Source: Gemmatimonadota bacterium
GTDB lineage: Bacteria; Gemmatimonadota; Gemmatimonadetes; Longimicrobiales; Gaopeijiaceae
NCBI GenBank assembly: GCA_030428885.1
Contig: JAUIEJ010000002.1
Span: forward strand, 498,501 to 562,500
DNA: 64,000 nucleotides
Direction: 5' to 3'
Shown: positions 9,039-18,635 of the stretch, piece after piece
Numbering within the stretch: position 1 is the stretch's first letter
Layout: every line of letters starts with the position of its first letter
Translations under genes and position numbers: made by a program
Notes under the pieces: model-generated
Told to the model about the DNA's origin: nothing
Seen by the model: only the letters and a program-made list of their open reading frames with translations
The model's database searches: none

Positions 9039-10033
9039 CGGGTGAAGCGGGAGCCGAAGTCCCACACCACCTCGGCGGCGTCCACCAGGGTCGTGGGGCG
9101 GCCGATGATGGAGCGCAGCAGGGGCCTGGCGTCGGCCCCGGGCCAGCCGTGGCCCACCTCGGTGAGACGCATGTGCTCCAACGCGGCCCCCTCCCGGCAG
9201 CCGGACCAGACCAAGTGGGTCAGGGTCTGGCCGCGATTCGAGCCGCGTCCCTCGCGGGTCTCCACCACCTGGGGGTCTTCGTCGCATGCGTTCACCTCGG
9301 CCCAGAACGCCAGGGCCTCGTCCACGGGGCGGTGCACCACCGTTCGGTCGGTGCCGGGAAAGGGGGGTCCCTCGCCCCCATCGTACAGCGCCCGGGGGTC
9401 GTCGGCACTGTGGATGTGGAGCACGGGCACCGGAATCGTCGGCCGAGGACCCGACGCCACCATGGCGCCGCCCACGGGGACGGCCGCCGCCACCCGCTCG
9501 GGACGCTCGGCGGCGAACCGGTAGGTCATCATGGCGCCGTTGGAGTGGCCCGTGACCACCACCCGGGTGGGGTCGTAGGCCGTGCGGCGGGCCAGATCGT
9601 CGAGGACGGCCTCGAGGAAGCCCACGTCGTCGACGTCGTGGTCCATGGCCCACCCGCAGCACGACGGCCCGGCATTCCAGGTGTGGAGCCGGTCGGCCAG
9701 GGGCCCCGACCCGTCGGGATGCACGCTCAGGAAGCCCTCGCGGTCGGCCACGGCATCGAGGCCGTTCTCCGAGGCGAACTGCTCGGCGTTACCGCCGCCG
9801 CCATGGAGCGCCACCACCACGGCGGGGCGGGCGGCGGCGCCCCGGGGCACGTACACCCGGTACCGGCGATCCAGGCCGTCGTGCACCAGGTCGAACCAGT
9901 GGACCCCGGGGGCCAGGGTCGACGGCGGGTCGTCGGCGGGCCCGGCCGACGGCGTCCCGGCGCAGGCGGCCACCAGGGCCGCGGCGACGGAGGCGATGCC
10001 CTGGGCGAGGCGGCGGGGGGGCGATGTGGACAT
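9035..10033 (-). CDS. Exported alpha/beta-hydrolase, PHB depolymerase/LpqC-like esterase lipoprotein
   Basis: About 332 residues. Lipoprotein signal with lipobox LVAAC (Cys24). The hydrolase part shows the oxyanion HGGGGN (about 77-82), the paired cysteines of CCGW (about 125-128) typical of LpqC/feruloyl esterase-like enzymes, the nucleophile GHSNGAMM with Ser164, an acidic residue in HSADD and a late histidine in EVGHGWPG. These make a complete Ser-Asp-His triad plausible. Expected role: hydrolysis of an ester (polyhydroxyalkanoate oligomer, feruloyl or acetyl ester) at the cell surface. It is coupled to the downstream MBL-fold gene by a GTGA overlap and divergent from the membrane-protein gene at 10100. 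Confidence 0.9.
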   Translation of the reverse strand: MSTSPPRRLAQGIASVAAALVAACAGTPSAGPADDPPSTLAPGVHWFDLVHDGLDRRYRVYVPRGAAARPAVVVALHGGGGNAEQFASENGLDAVADREGFLSVHPDGSGPLADRLHTWNAGPSCCGWAMDHDVDDVGFLEAVLDDLARRTAYDPTRVVVTGHSNGAMMTYRFAAERPERVAAAVPVGGAMVASGPRPTIPVPVLHIHSADDPRALYDGGEGPPFPGTDRTVVHRPVDEALAFWAEVNACDEDPQVVETREGRGSNRGQTLTHLVWSGCREGAALEHMRLTEVGHGWPGADARPLLRSIIGRPTTLVDAAEVVWDFGSRFTR

Positions 10034-10099
10034 GGAGTCTCTCCGGGTGGTGATGGGCTCACCATTGCGTGACCCGGGCCGGGCCGCCATAGCACAGGC

Positions 10100-10810
10100 A
10101 TGACTCCCACCCAGGTGCCCCCCCGCCCGTCCCTTCCCGCCCTGGCCGGCGGCCTCGCCGCCGCCGTCGCGGTGGTGGTGGCCGTCTTCGTCTTCTTCGA
10201 GGCGGCCATCGAAGTGGAGGTCCTCTGCGGCACCCTGGGCCCGGGCACCCCCGCGGCCGACGCCCGGGCCACCCTGGCCACCGGCACGTTCCTCCGGGTC
10301 GACGAAGGGCCGGCCGGCGGTCCCTGGCTCGTCCACACGGGGTGGGACCTGGGCAACGCCCGCTGTCGGGTCACCACCGCCGACGGCGAGGTGCGGGAGG
10401 CCCGCTTCACCCGGCGGGTCGACGTGGCCCGGGTGGCCGCCCTGCTGGGGGCGGCCCTGGCCGCGGCCCTGGTGGTCTTCCAGGTGGGCCTGGCGGCGGG
10501 CGCCCCCTGGGGAGCCCTGGCCTGGGGGGGGCGGCACCGTGGCCGCCTGCCCGGGTCGTTGCGCCTGGGGAGTCTCGTGGCGGCCGCGGTGGTGGGGGTG
10601 GGGGTGGTGGCCGTCCTGGAACGGGGCGGCGCCGTGGCCGCGGCGTTGCCCGCCGGCATCGCCGGCACCCTCACCGCTCTCCTGGCAGGGGTCTTCGGCC
10701 TGAGCATCCTGGGCAACCGCCTGTCCACCAGCGAACTCGAGCGGAGGATCCAGACCCCCGTGGCCGTGGTCCTGGCCGTGACCTTCCTGGTGGTGGCTCT
10801 CTCGAAGTAG
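10100..10810 (+). CDS. Membrane protein of unknown function, four predicted TM segments
   Basis: 236 residues. One N-terminal membrane segment (AAAVAVVVAVFVFF) is followed by a soluble loop of about 75 residues containing two cysteines, then three further membrane segments. The stretch GAPWGALAWGGRHRGRLP between segments recalls a widespread uncharacterised membrane family; I cannot name it securely. A CATAGC box lies just before the ATG, 17 bases after a TTGCGT box, which would give a very short or absent leader. The gene ends 2 bases before the convergent LLM gene ends. Confidence 0.75.
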   Translation: MTPTQVPPRPSLPALAGGLAAAVAVVVAVFVFFEAAIEVEVLCGTLGPGTPAADARATLATGTFLRVDEGPAGGPWLVHTGWDLGNARCRVTTADGEVREARFTRRVDVARVAALLGAALAAALVVFQVGLAAGAPWGALAWGGRHRGRLPGSLRLGSLVAAAVVGVGVVAVLERGGAVAAALPAGIAGTLTALLAGVFGLSILGNRLSTSELERRIQTPVAVVLAVTFLVVALSK

Positions 10811-10812
10811 GC

Positions 10813-11853
10813 TCAGCCGCCGGTTCCCAGCGCCTTCCGCACCCGGGGCGCCACCTCGGTGCCCAGGAGCTCGATGGCCCGGAGCACGTCGGCGTGGGGC
10901 ATGGGCCCCACCGTGAGCTGGAGCAGGAAGCGGCGGTGGCCGAAGAGTTCGTGCTGGTACACGATCTTCTCCACCACCTCGTCGGGGCTCCCCACGAAGA
11001 GGGCCCCGGACGGAGCGCACTCGGCCTCGAACTGGGCCCGGGTGGGGGGCGGCCAGCCCCGCTCCCGACCGATGCGGCCCATGGTCTCGGCGAAGGGACC
11101 GAACGCCGCGTCCCGGGCCGCCCGGCCGTCGTCGGCCAGGAATCCGTGGGCGTTGATGCTCACGGGGAGTGACGCCGGGTCGTGGCCCGCCTCGGCGGCG
11201 GCACTGCGGTACAGCTCCACCATGGGTCGGAAACGGGCCGGGGCCCCGCCGATGATGGCCAGGGCCATGGGCAGCCCCAGGCGGGCGGCCCGCACCACGG
11301 AGCGAGGCGTGCCCCCCACGGCGACCCAGATGGGCAAGGGGTCCTGCTCGGGACGCGGATAGACCGGTCGGTCGTCGATGGCGGGCCGGTGCCCCCCTCC
11401 CCAACGCACCCGGACGTCGTCCCGCACCGCCAGCAGCAGCCGGAGCTTCTCGTCGAAGAGGGCCTCGTAGTCGTTCAGGTCCTGCCCGAAGAGGGGGAAC
11501 GACTCGGTGAACGAGCCCCGCCCGACCATGATCTCGGCCCGCCCCCCCGAGATCCCGTCCAGGGTGGCGAAGTCCTGGAACACCCGCACCGGGTCGTCGG
11601 AGCTCAGCACCGACACGGCGCTGGTGAGTCGAATGCGCTCGGTTCGCGCCGCCGCCGCCGCCAGCACCACGGCCGGGGCCGACACGGCGTAGTCGGGGCG
11701 ATGGTGCTCGCCCACGCCGAACACGTCCAACCCCACCCGGTCCGCCGTCTCGATCTCCTCCACGAGGCGGCGGATCCGCCCGCCCGCGTCGAGTTGGAGA
11801 CCGGTGGCGGGATCGACCCGGGTCTCCGCGAAGCTGTACACGCCCATGTCCAT
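10813..11853 (-). CDS. LLM-class flavin-dependent oxidoreductase (Atu2307/SP_0267 type)
   Basis: 346 residues, the usual length for bacterial luciferase-like monooxygenases. The N-terminal strand [11 protein letters not shown], the segment [11 protein letters not shown] and the later [13 protein letters not shown] and [11 protein letters not shown] match the TIGR03858-type LLM subgroup. These TIM-barrel enzymes use FMN or F420; which cofactor and substrate are used here cannot be read from the sequence. It is divergent from the YkvI-like gene with 77 bases between starts. Confidence 0.9.
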   Translation of the reverse strand: MDMGVYSFAETRVDPATGLQLDAGGRIRRLVEEIETADRVGLDVFGVGEHHRPDYAVSAPAVVLAAAAARTERIRLTSAVSVLSSDDPVRVFQDFATLDGISGGRAEIMVGRGSFTESFPLFGQDLNDYEALFDEKLRLLLAVRDDVRVRWGGGHRPAIDDRPVYPRPEQDPLPIWVAVGGTPRSVVRAARLGLPMALAIIGGAPARFRPMVELYRSAAAEAGHDPASLPVSINAHGFLADDGRAARDAAFGPFAETMGRIGRERGWPPPTRAQFEAECAPSGALFVGSPDEVVEKIVYQHELFGHRRFLLQLTVGPMPHADVLRAIELLGTEVAPRVRKALGTGG

Positions 11854-11930
11854 GGGGCTGCCAAACCCCCGACGGCGCCCCGGGGTCCCTCGGCTGGCGG
11901 CCCGATGCCGCCCCCCGTACCGTGGGCCCC

Positions 11931-13025
11931 ATGACGCGACCCTCGTTTCTGCGCCGGATCCTCCTCCCCGGCCTCGTCTTCCAGTCGGTGGTGGTGGCCG
12001 GCGGCTACGGCACCGGCCGGGAGCTGGTGGAGTTCTTCCTCACCCTGGGACCCCTGGGCGGCCTGGCGGCCATGGGGGTGAGCATGGTGGTGTGGAGCGC
12101 GGTGTGCATGGTGAGCTTCGAGTTCGCCCGCACCTACCGGGCCTTCGACTACCGGCACTTCTTCCGGGAGCTGCTGGGCCGGGGGTGGGTGCTCTTCGAG
12201 ATCGCCTACGTGATCCTCCTCCTCATCGTCCTGGCCGTCATCGCCGCCGCCGCCGGGACGATCCTGGAGGAGACCTTCGGCTGGAACTACTGGATCGGCG
12301 TGGTCGGCGTCATGGCCGCCGTGGGCGCCCTGGTGTTCGGGGGCTCCGAGGCCGTGGAGCGCTTCCTCGCCGGGTGGTCGGTGGTGCTCTACGCCCTGTA
12401 CGTCGTGTTCTTCGTCTGGTGCTTCCGGACGTTCGGCGCCGACATCACCTCGACCCTCACGTCCGAACCCGCCGGCACGGGCTGGGCGTGGGCCGGCCTG
12501 CGCTACGCCGGCTACAACCTGGCGGTGATCCCCGCGGTCCTCGTGACGATCCGCACCCACGAGTCCCGGCGGGACAGCCTCACGGCCGGCGCCCTGGCCG
12601 GCCCCCTGGCCATCCTTCCGGGCGTCCTCTTCTACCTCGCCATGGTGGGCCGGTACCCGGGCATCCTGGATCGCCCCGTGCCCGCCAACGAACTGCTTGA
12701 GGTGCTGGGGTCCCGGGGCTTCCAGATCGCCTTCCAGGTCGTGCTCTTCGGCACCCTCATCGAAACGGGCACGGGGCTGATCCACGCCGTCAACGAACGC
12801 ATCGCCGGCCTGGCCCGGGACCGGCACGGCGAGATGGCCCGCTGGCTGAGGCCCGCCGTGGCCGTGGCGTTCCTGGCCGCCGGCACCGCCATCTCCCGCT
12901 TCGGCCTCGTGGGCCTCATCGCGTCGGGCTACGGCACCCTGACCCTGGCGATCCTGGCGATCTACGTCCTGCCCATCCTCACGGTGGGCGTCGCCCGGCT
13001 CCGGAGGGGCTCGCCGCCGGGGTGA
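11931..13025 (+). CDS. YkvI-like integral membrane protein (APC/LeuT-fold transporter relative)
   Basis: About 364 residues and ten hydrophobic segments. The opening [26 protein letters not shown], with an unwound-helix-like GGYGTGRE, is typical of the YkvI/COG3949 family, distant relatives of amino-acid transporters. I prefer the ATG at 11931 over the in-frame GTG at 11922; a TACCGT box lies 8 bases upstream of the ATG, compatible with a leaderless transcript. Its stop is immediately adjacent to the stop of the convergent cytochrome gene. Substrate unknown, a small amine or amino acid is the best guess. Confidence 0.85.
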   Translation: MTRPSFLRRILLPGLVFQSVVVAGGYGTGRELVEFFLTLGPLGGLAAMGVSMVVWSAVCMVSFEFARTYRAFDYRHFFRELLGRGWVLFEIAYVILLLIVLAVIAAAAGTILEETFGWNYWIGVVGVMAAVGALVFGGSEAVERFLAGWSVVLYALYVVFFVWCFRTFGADITSTLTSEPAGTGWAWAGLRYAGYNLAVIPAVLVTIRTHESRRDSLTAGALAGPLAILPGVLFYLAMVGRYPGILDRPVPANELLEVLGSRGFQIAFQVVLFGTLIETGTGLIHAVNERIAGLARDRHGEMARWLRPAVAVAFLAAGTAISRFGLVGLIASGYGTLTLAILAIYVLPILTVGVARLRRGSPPG

Positions 13026-14012
13026 CTACCGTCCCCGGAGCGGATGCACGGGAAAGACCAGGGTGTCGTACACGGCGTCGCCGGGACGGCCGCCCCCGGG
13101 GTAGTCGGCGGCCTTGGAGGGAAACACCGGGCGGTCGTGGCTGTTGACGTAGGCTGCGATGTGCTGGGACTCCTCGTCGGTGAGGGTGCCCGGTGCGTTC
13201 AGAGGCATAGCCCACCGGATGAACCCCGCGAAGGTCCAGATCCGGGACGCGCCGGCGCCGTCGTTCCACGATCCCTCGCCCCACAGGGGCCCGGGACGAG
13301 CGAGGCCCAGATCCACCCCCTGCCCGTCGGTGCCGTGGCAGATGGTGCACTTCTCCTCGTACAGCACGCGCCCCCGTTCCACGTCCAGGTCGGCGATGGC
13401 CAGGCGAGCCTCTTCCGGGATCCGGTTCCGGCCCCGCCAGGGCGGGCTCTCCCCCACGGGCTGGCCCCGGGACAACCACGTGACGTAGGCGTTCAGCGCC
13501 AGCGACACCGGGTGATCCGGCGGCGGCGGAGTCCCATTCATACTCCGCTTGAAGCACCCCTCGATGCGCTCGGTGAGGGTCACGAGCCGATCGTCCCGGC
13601 CCCGGTAGAGGGGAAACAGCCCCGCCACTCCCACCAGGGGCAGGGCCCGCTCCCGCTGGCCTCCGTTCATGTGGCAACTGAAGCAGGAGAGGTCGTTGCC
13701 CACGAATTCGCCGGCCCCGAACCCCCGGGGGTCCCGGGCGATGTTGAATCCCAGGCGGATCTGCTCGGCCACCCGGGGGTCGGGATCCACCTCTTCCGTC
13801 CGGGGATCCCGGGGCAGGAGGTTGACCTCGTCGATGGTGGCGTCGGCCGGGACCAGGGGAAACGGCGCGGCGGTGGTGCTTCCCGCCGCTCCCCGGGGCG
13901 CGGACCCCCCGTCGTCGCAGGCCGTCAGCGTCCCGCCGGACACGGCCAGGAGCAGCGCAAAGACGGCGACGGGATCGCGGCGGAGGCGACGGGGGGGGCG
14001 ATTGGAAGGCAT
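13026..14012 (-). CDS. Diheme c-type cytochrome lipoprotein, thiosulfate dehydrogenase (TsdA)-like
   Basis: About 328 residues. Signal sequence with lipobox LTAC (Cys32). Two heme-binding CXXCH motifs, CFSCH (about 110-114) and CTICH (about 222-226), place it in the diheme class. Between them EGCFKRSMNG (about 151-160) matches the conserved TsdA/SoxA-like segment whose cysteine is the unusual axial ligand of the active-site heme. Predicted role: periplasmic oxidation of thiosulfate to tetrathionate, or the reverse, with electrons passed to the respiratory chain. A GGAG box 6 bases before the second of two neighbouring ATG codons decides the start at 14012 rather than 14018. It is divergent from the exported DsrE gene, which fits a sulfur role. 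Confidence 0.85.
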   Translation of the reverse strand: MPSNRPPRRLRRDPVAVFALLLAVSGGTLTACDDGGSAPRGAAGSTTAAPFPLVPADATIDEVNLLPRDPRTEEVDPDPRVAEQIRLGFNIARDPRGFGAGEFVGNDLSCFSCHMNGGQRERALPLVGVAGLFPLYRGRDDRLVTLTERIEGCFKRSMNGTPPPPDHPVSLALNAYVTWLSRGQPVGESPPWRGRNRIPEEARLAIADLDVERGRVLYEEKCTICHGTDGQGVDLGLARPGPLWGEGSWNDGAGASRIWTFAGFIRWAMPLNAPGTLTDEESQHIAAYVNSHDRPVFPSKAADYPGGGRPGDAVYDTLVFPVHPLRGR

Positions 14013-14177
14013 GCTCATCTCCGGGGGTCCGCGGCGGATGCGGTCGGCGCGGCCACGCAATGTGAGATCCCCCCGACCGTCGCGCTACGGGGGCGACGAC
14101 GGGGTCCGCATTGTGGACTGCGCAGTGGGCACCGAAGTTGTGACATTCGACCCTCCCCGCCCCCAACGGCTTCGCCC

Positions 14178-14759
14178 ATGTCCCGTCTCCGCCTCCTTCG
14201 TTCGACGCTCCCGGCCCTCGGCCTCGCCCTCTCCATGGGACTCCCGACCGCCGCCGCGGCCCAGCAGCCGCCGGCGGGCATGCAGCCCTCGGGCCCCCGC
14301 ATCCAGTCCGGCGGGCCCACCTTCGGCGTGGACAACCCCTCCTTCGTGGCCCCGGCGGACCACGTGTTCCGGGCGGTGTTCGAGATCAACCAGGGGGATT
14401 CGGACGGCACCCAGATGAATCCCCAACTGAACACCGTGGCCCGATTCCTCAACATCCACGCCCGCCACGGCGTGCCCGACGATCGGGTCCACGCCGCCGC
14501 CGTGATCCACGGCGGGGGATGGACGGCCCTCATGTCCGACGAGGCCTACGGGGCCCGGTTCGACGGCAAGACCAACCCCACCCGGGCCCTGGTGGAGGAA
14601 CTCCTGGCCAACGGCGTCCAGCTCGTCCTCTGCGGCCAGACCGCCGGCGCCCGGGGCGTGCGGCAGGAGGAACTGCTCCCCGGCGTGCAGATCGGGCTCT
14701 CGGCCATGACGGCCCTCAACGTGTTCCAGGCGCAGGGATACCAGTTCAACCCCTGGTGA
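14178..14759 (+). CDS. Exported DsrE-family protein
   Basis: 193 residues with a clear signal peptide (ALGLALSMGLPTAAAAQ). The mature part has a DsrE-like alpha/beta fold: RVHAAAVIHGGGW, then ALVEELLANGVQLVLCGQTA with the conserved cysteine of the family, then LLPGVQIGLSAMTALNVFQAQGYQ near the end. Cytoplasmic DsrE proteins carry persulfides; exported members are known but their partners are not. It lies opposite a TsdA-like cytochrome, so a periplasmic sulfur-transfer role is inferred. Confidence 0.85.
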   Translation: MSRLRLLRSTLPALGLALSMGLPTAAAAQQPPAGMQPSGPRIQSGGPTFGVDNPSFVAPADHVFRAVFEINQGDSDGTQMNPQLNTVARFLNIHARHGVPDDRVHAAAVIHGGGWTALMSDEAYGARFDGKTNPTRALVEELLANGVQLVLCGQTAGARGVRQEELLPGVQIGLSAMTALNVFQAQGYQFNPW

Positions 14760-14885
14760 GACGAGGTAGGGCGCCATCGCCGGGGCTCCCCGCGCCGCCC
14801 GCGTTCGCCCCGCAACCCGGTGGACGAATGGCGGGCGGCGAGACACGTTGCCGTTGTACATCGTGACCGTCCCCCGGAGCCGTCC

Positions 14886-17138
14886 ATGCCCGAGTCCGTC
14901 GTTCTCATCCGCCGCGCCCTGACCCTGTTCGCTCTTCTGTTCCTGGGCGGGGTCCCCTCGATCCGGGCCCAGTCCCCCCGCCCCTTCACGCCCGACGACG
15001 CCCTGGCGGTGCGCACCCTCTCGGTGGAGAGCCTTTCGCCCGACGGCCGCTGGGCCGCCGTCACCGTGCGGACCCACGAGGATCGCCTGAACGTCGACCA
15101 CTTCCGCTTCGGCGACCCCACCTACGTGGCGCCGTCCCTCGAGACGCTCATGGTCGTGGACACCCGGACCGGCAACGAGACGGCGCTCTTCGACGACCGG
15201 GTTCAGGTCTCCAACGTGGCCTTCTCGCCCGACGGCGGCACTCTGGCCTGGATCCGCTGGGACGGCGACGAGCATCACCTCGAGACATGGGACCCCGCCT
15301 CGGGACGCGTCGCCGCGGTGTCGCTGGACACCGACCTGGCCATCGCCTCCAATGCGGGGCTGACCTGGCGCCCCGACGGCCGGGGCTGGCTCGTCCAGTT
15401 CCGGGCCGAGGGGTGGGCCCAGGAGGCCCGGGCCGCCTTCCTGGAGATGACCGAGGGGCCCATCGTGGTCCACGACGGAAGCGAGCCGTTCCTGGACTGG
15501 GACCGGGTGCGCAACCTGGGCGGCCTCACGGTACCGGCTCTGGTGGGGCTCGACGGCGAGGTGCGCCCGATCCTCCCCGAGGGCGGCTGGGGCGCGTCCA
15601 CCTTCACCGACGACGGGTCGGCCCTCACGGTGACCGGCCAACGCCCCCTGAAGACCGTGTACGAGGGCAACGACGGCACGGAGTGGCGGCTGCTCCGGGT
15701 CGATCTGGCCACGGGCGACACGACCCAACTGGTCGAGCCCGACACCGACCGCATCCAGGCGAACTTCAGCCCCGACGGCACCCGCTGGGCCTACGCCGAC
15801 CGGGGCGACGTCTTCGTCCGGGGCATCGACGGCGACTCGGCGGTGAACCTCACCGAGGGCGACCGGGGGCCGGTGTCGGCCACCGACACCGCCACGATCC
15901 GGTACTCGGTCCTGGACTGGAGTCCCGACGGATCCCGGCTCCTGGTGTCGAGCCAGCAGGGATGGCACCTCATGGATGCCGCCTCGGGGAGCGCCCGCCT
16001 CGTGTTGCCCCTGGACGAAGAGGCCCGGGAGGAGGGCCCCCGCCTCAACCGGGTGGGGTGGACCCCAGACGGGTCCCGCATCGCCGTGGCCACCTCGGCC
16101 CGGGACCGCTGGCAGCGCGGACTGGCGTGGTTGGACCTCGCCTCTGGCACCCTGGAACAGGCGCGATCCGACGCCAATCTCTACTCCGCCTGGACGCTGA
16201 GCGAAGACGCGTCCACGGTGGTGTACCGCATGTCCGACGGCGATCGGCCCGACGAACTGTTCGCCGCCGGGCCCGACCTGGAGTCCCCCCGCAGGCTCAC
16301 GACCCTGAACCCCTGGCTCGACGAGGTCGCCCTGACCCGGAGTGAGCTCGTGGAGTACCTCGACGTGGACGGGGAGAAGCAGTTCGGGATCCTCTACTAC
16401 CCCGTGGGCTACGTGGAGGGGCGGGCGTATCCCCTTGTGGCCGAGGTGTACGAGGAGTTCTTCGACAACGGCTTCAACCACCGCATGAACCTGGTGGCCA
16501 GCCAGGGGTGGTTCGGCTTCCGCCCCTCGGTGGATCTGGAGGAGGGCTTTCCCGGCGAGGCGTGGATGAAGGGCGTCACCACCGGGATCAACACCCTCAT
16601 CGACCGGGGCCTGGTGGACGGCCGCCGGCTGGGCATCCACGGCACGAGCTACGGCGGCTACGCCGTCAACCTCATCGTGACCCAGACCGACCGCTTCGCC
16701 GCCGCCATCAACATCAGCGGCAAGGTCAACATCATCAGCTTCCTGGGCGACAGCGAGAAGATCACCACCCGCAACTACCGGGCGGCCGAGTCGGGGCAGG
16801 ACCGCATCGGCGCCACCCTCTGGGAGCAGCCCCAGAAATACCTGGCCCATACGGCGGTGCTGGCCGCCGACCGCATCGAGACGCCCCTCCTTCTCCTCAC
16901 GGGCGAGGGCGACTGGAACGTCCCCGCCACCAACCAGCGGGAGATGTACTACGCCCTGCGCCGCCTGGGGAAGGAGGTGGTCTGGGTGAACTACCTCCGG
17001 GCCGGCCACGGCGCCGGACGGGCCGGAACGGTGGAGGACTTCCACGATCACTGGAGCCGGATCCTGGGGTGGTATCGCACCCATTTCGACGAAGCCGTGG
17101 CCGACGACGCCGACGTGGTGTCGTCGAACCGGCCGTGA
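14886..17138 (+). CDS. Exported S9-family (prolyl oligopeptidase) serine peptidase
   Basis: About 750 residues. Signal peptide LTLFALLFLGGVPSIRAQ. The N-terminal two-thirds is a beta-propeller built from WD/PD40-like repeats (many S-P-D-G motifs, for example LSPDGRW, FSPDG, WSPDGSRL). The C-terminal alpha/beta-hydrolase domain has the nucleophile GTSYGGY (Ser588), Asp676 in GEGDWNVP and His708 in RAGHGAGR, a complete triad. It should cleave short peptides in the periplasm. The CsgG-like gene starts inside its stop codon (GTGA). Confidence 0.93.
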   Translation: MPESVVLIRRALTLFALLFLGGVPSIRAQSPRPFTPDDALAVRTLSVESLSPDGRWAAVTVRTHEDRLNVDHFRFGDPTYVAPSLETLMVVDTRTGNETALFDDRVQVSNVAFSPDGGTLAWIRWDGDEHHLETWDPASGRVAAVSLDTDLAIASNAGLTWRPDGRGWLVQFRAEGWAQEARAAFLEMTEGPIVVHDGSEPFLDWDRVRNLGGLTVPALVGLDGEVRPILPEGGWGASTFTDDGSALTVTGQRPLKTVYEGNDGTEWRLLRVDLATGDTTQLVEPDTDRIQANFSPDGTRWAYADRGDVFVRGIDGDSAVNLTEGDRGPVSATDTATIRYSVLDWSPDGSRLLVSSQQGWHLMDAASGSARLVLPLDEEAREEGPRLNRVGWTPDGSRIAVATSARDRWQRGLAWLDLASGTLEQARSDANLYSAWTLSEDASTVVYRMSDGDRPDELFAAGPDLESPRRLTTLNPWLDEVALTRSELVEYLDVDGEKQFGILYYPVGYVEGRAYPLVAEVYEEFFDNGFNHRMNLVASQGWFGFRPSVDLEEGFPGEAWMKGVTTGINTLIDRGLVDGRRLGIHGTSYGGYAVNLIVTQTDRFAAAINISGKVNIISFLGDSEKITTRNYRAAESGQDRIGATLWEQPQKYLAHTAVLAADRIETPLLLLTGEGDWNVPATNQREMYYALRRLGKEVVWVNYLRAGHGAGRAGTVEDFHDHWSRILGWYRTHFDEAVADDADVVSSNRP

Positions 17139-17959
17139 GGCGCCCGGGGCGGCGCACCGCCGGGATGGTGGCCCTGGCCGCCCTTCCGGCGGCGCTTCTG
17201 GCCGGCGCCCCTTCCGACGCCCGGGGGCAGGAGCCCCGGGTCGTGGCCGTGCTCCGCTTCGAAAACCACACGGGCGATGCGAAGTACGACAACCTGGGGC
17301 GCGGCCTCGCCGCCATGATGATCTCCGACCTGTCGGTCCTGGACGAGATCCGGCTGGTGGAGCGCGACCGCATGGAGGCGCTCCAGGACGAGCTCGAGTT
17401 TCAGCAGTCCGCCCACGTCGACCCCTCCACCGCCCAGGCCACGGGCCTCATGGTGGGGGCGGAGTTCGTGGTCACGGGAGCCCTGGGCCAGGTCGACGAG
17501 TCGGTCCTCCTGGACACCCGCATCGCCGACGTGGAGACCGCCGAGATCGTGAAGGCCGCCGACGTGTCGGGGCCGGCGAATCGGCTGTTCGAGCTCCAGC
17601 AGCAACTGGCCGAGGTGTTCATCGACGGGTTGGGGCTCGTCCTCACCGAGGAACAGCGGGCGCGCCTGAGGGAGCAGCAGGAGTCGAACCGGATCGACGA
17701 CCTCGACACGGTGCTGAGCTACTCCCGGGCCCTCTGTCACCTCGACCGGGGCGCCTACGAGCAGGCCGTGGAGGAGATGGCCGACGTGGAGAACGCCGCC
17801 CCGCGGTCGGCGCTGGTGGGGGTCACCGCGGCTCTCCTCCGCCAACGGGCCGAGGACGCGGCGAAGCAGCGCCTGGAGGACGAGGCCCGGAGCCGCATCG
17901 GGGGCATCCTCGGCCGGCGCCCCCCGCCCCGGCGCCCGGTGCGAATCACGGGCTGCTGA
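17135..17959 (+). CDS. CsgG/FlgO-like exported protein
   Basis: About 274 residues. The start is the GTG at 17135, overlapping the peptidase stop; it gives an arginine-rich N-terminus and signal peptide (VALAALPAALLAGAPS) ending before QEPR. The mature protein begins VVAVLRFENHTGDAKYDNLGRGLAAMMISDL, then LVERDRMEALQDELEFQQS, then GAEFVVTGALGQVD, which matches the CsgG/TolB-N fold. No lipobox is visible. The last 100 residues are helical and charged. Such proteins often assemble in or at the outer membrane; coupling to a peptidase gene is unusual. Confidence 0.82.
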   Translation: MRRPGRRTAGMVALAALPAALLAGAPSDARGQEPRVVAVLRFENHTGDAKYDNLGRGLAAMMISDLSVLDEIRLVERDRMEALQDELEFQQSAHVDPSTAQATGLMVGAEFVVTGALGQVDESVLLDTRIADVETAEIVKAADVSGPANRLFELQQQLAEVFIDGLGLVLTEEQRARLREQQESNRIDDLDTVLSYSRALCHLDRGAYEQAVEEMADVENAAPRSALVGVTAALLRQRAEDAAKQRLEDEARSRIGGILGRRPPPRRPVRITGC

Positions 17960-17975
17960 GGGGCCGACCCGCGTC

Positions 17976-18635
17976 ATGAAGTCCTACGACCGGAGCTATT
18001 TCGACCGCTGGTACCGGGGGCCCGAGGCGCCCGAGGGTCAGGCGGGCGCCCTGGAGCGCTACGTGGCCCTGGCGGTGGCCGTGGCCGAGTCGGTGCTCGA
18101 TCGACCGCTGGGCACGGTGCTGGACGTGGGGTGCGGCGAGGGGCGGTGGCAGCCGGCCATCGCCGGCCTTCGGCCCGAGTCGGCGTACCTGGGCATCGAC
18201 CCGAGCCCCTACGTGGTGGAGCGGTTCGGCGAGACCCGCAATCTCCGGCAGGGCCGCTTCGACGAACTGGACGTGCACGTCTTCGACGAGCCCTTCGATC
18301 TGGTGGTGTGCGCCGACGTGCTCCACTACCTGAGCGACGAGGAGATCCTGCGAGGGCTCGACACCTTCGTGGACCTGGTGGGGGGCGTGGCGCTTCTGGA
18401 GGTGTTCACCGCTCACGACCCGGTGGAGGGCGATCGGGAGGGCTTCCATCTGCGGGACCCGGCGTGGTACCGCCGGGCGTTCACGGGGGCCGGCCTGGTT
18501 CCCCTGGGACTCCAGCTCTGGGCCCACCACGAGATCGCCGAGGAGCTGGACGCTCTCGACCTGGCCGCGCCGGTCCCCCGCCCCGCCGGGAGTCCTCAGG
18601 AACGGAGCGGCGACTCCACCGCCCCCGGGGCGTAG
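17976..18635 (+). CDS. Class I SAM-dependent methyltransferase
   Basis: 219 residues. Motif I is TVLDVGCGEGRW (about 47-58), the acidic residue of the second strand lies in YLGIDPSPY, and FDLVVCADVLHYL is the motif-IV region. The substrate is unknown. The protein starts MKSYDRSYFDRWYRG, which is typical of small-molecule methyltransferases of the type-11 group. Its last 40 bases overlap the 3' end of the convergent GATase gene. Confidence 0.88.
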   Translation: MKSYDRSYFDRWYRGPEAPEGQAGALERYVALAVAVAESVLDRPLGTVLDVGCGEGRWQPAIAGLRPESAYLGIDPSPYVVERFGETRNLRQGRFDELDVHVFDEPFDLVVCADVLHYLSDEEILRGLDTFVDLVGGVALLEVFTAHDPVEGDREGFHLRDPAWYRRAFTGAGLVPLGLQLWAHHEIAEELDALDLAAPVPRPAGSPQERSGDSTAPGA

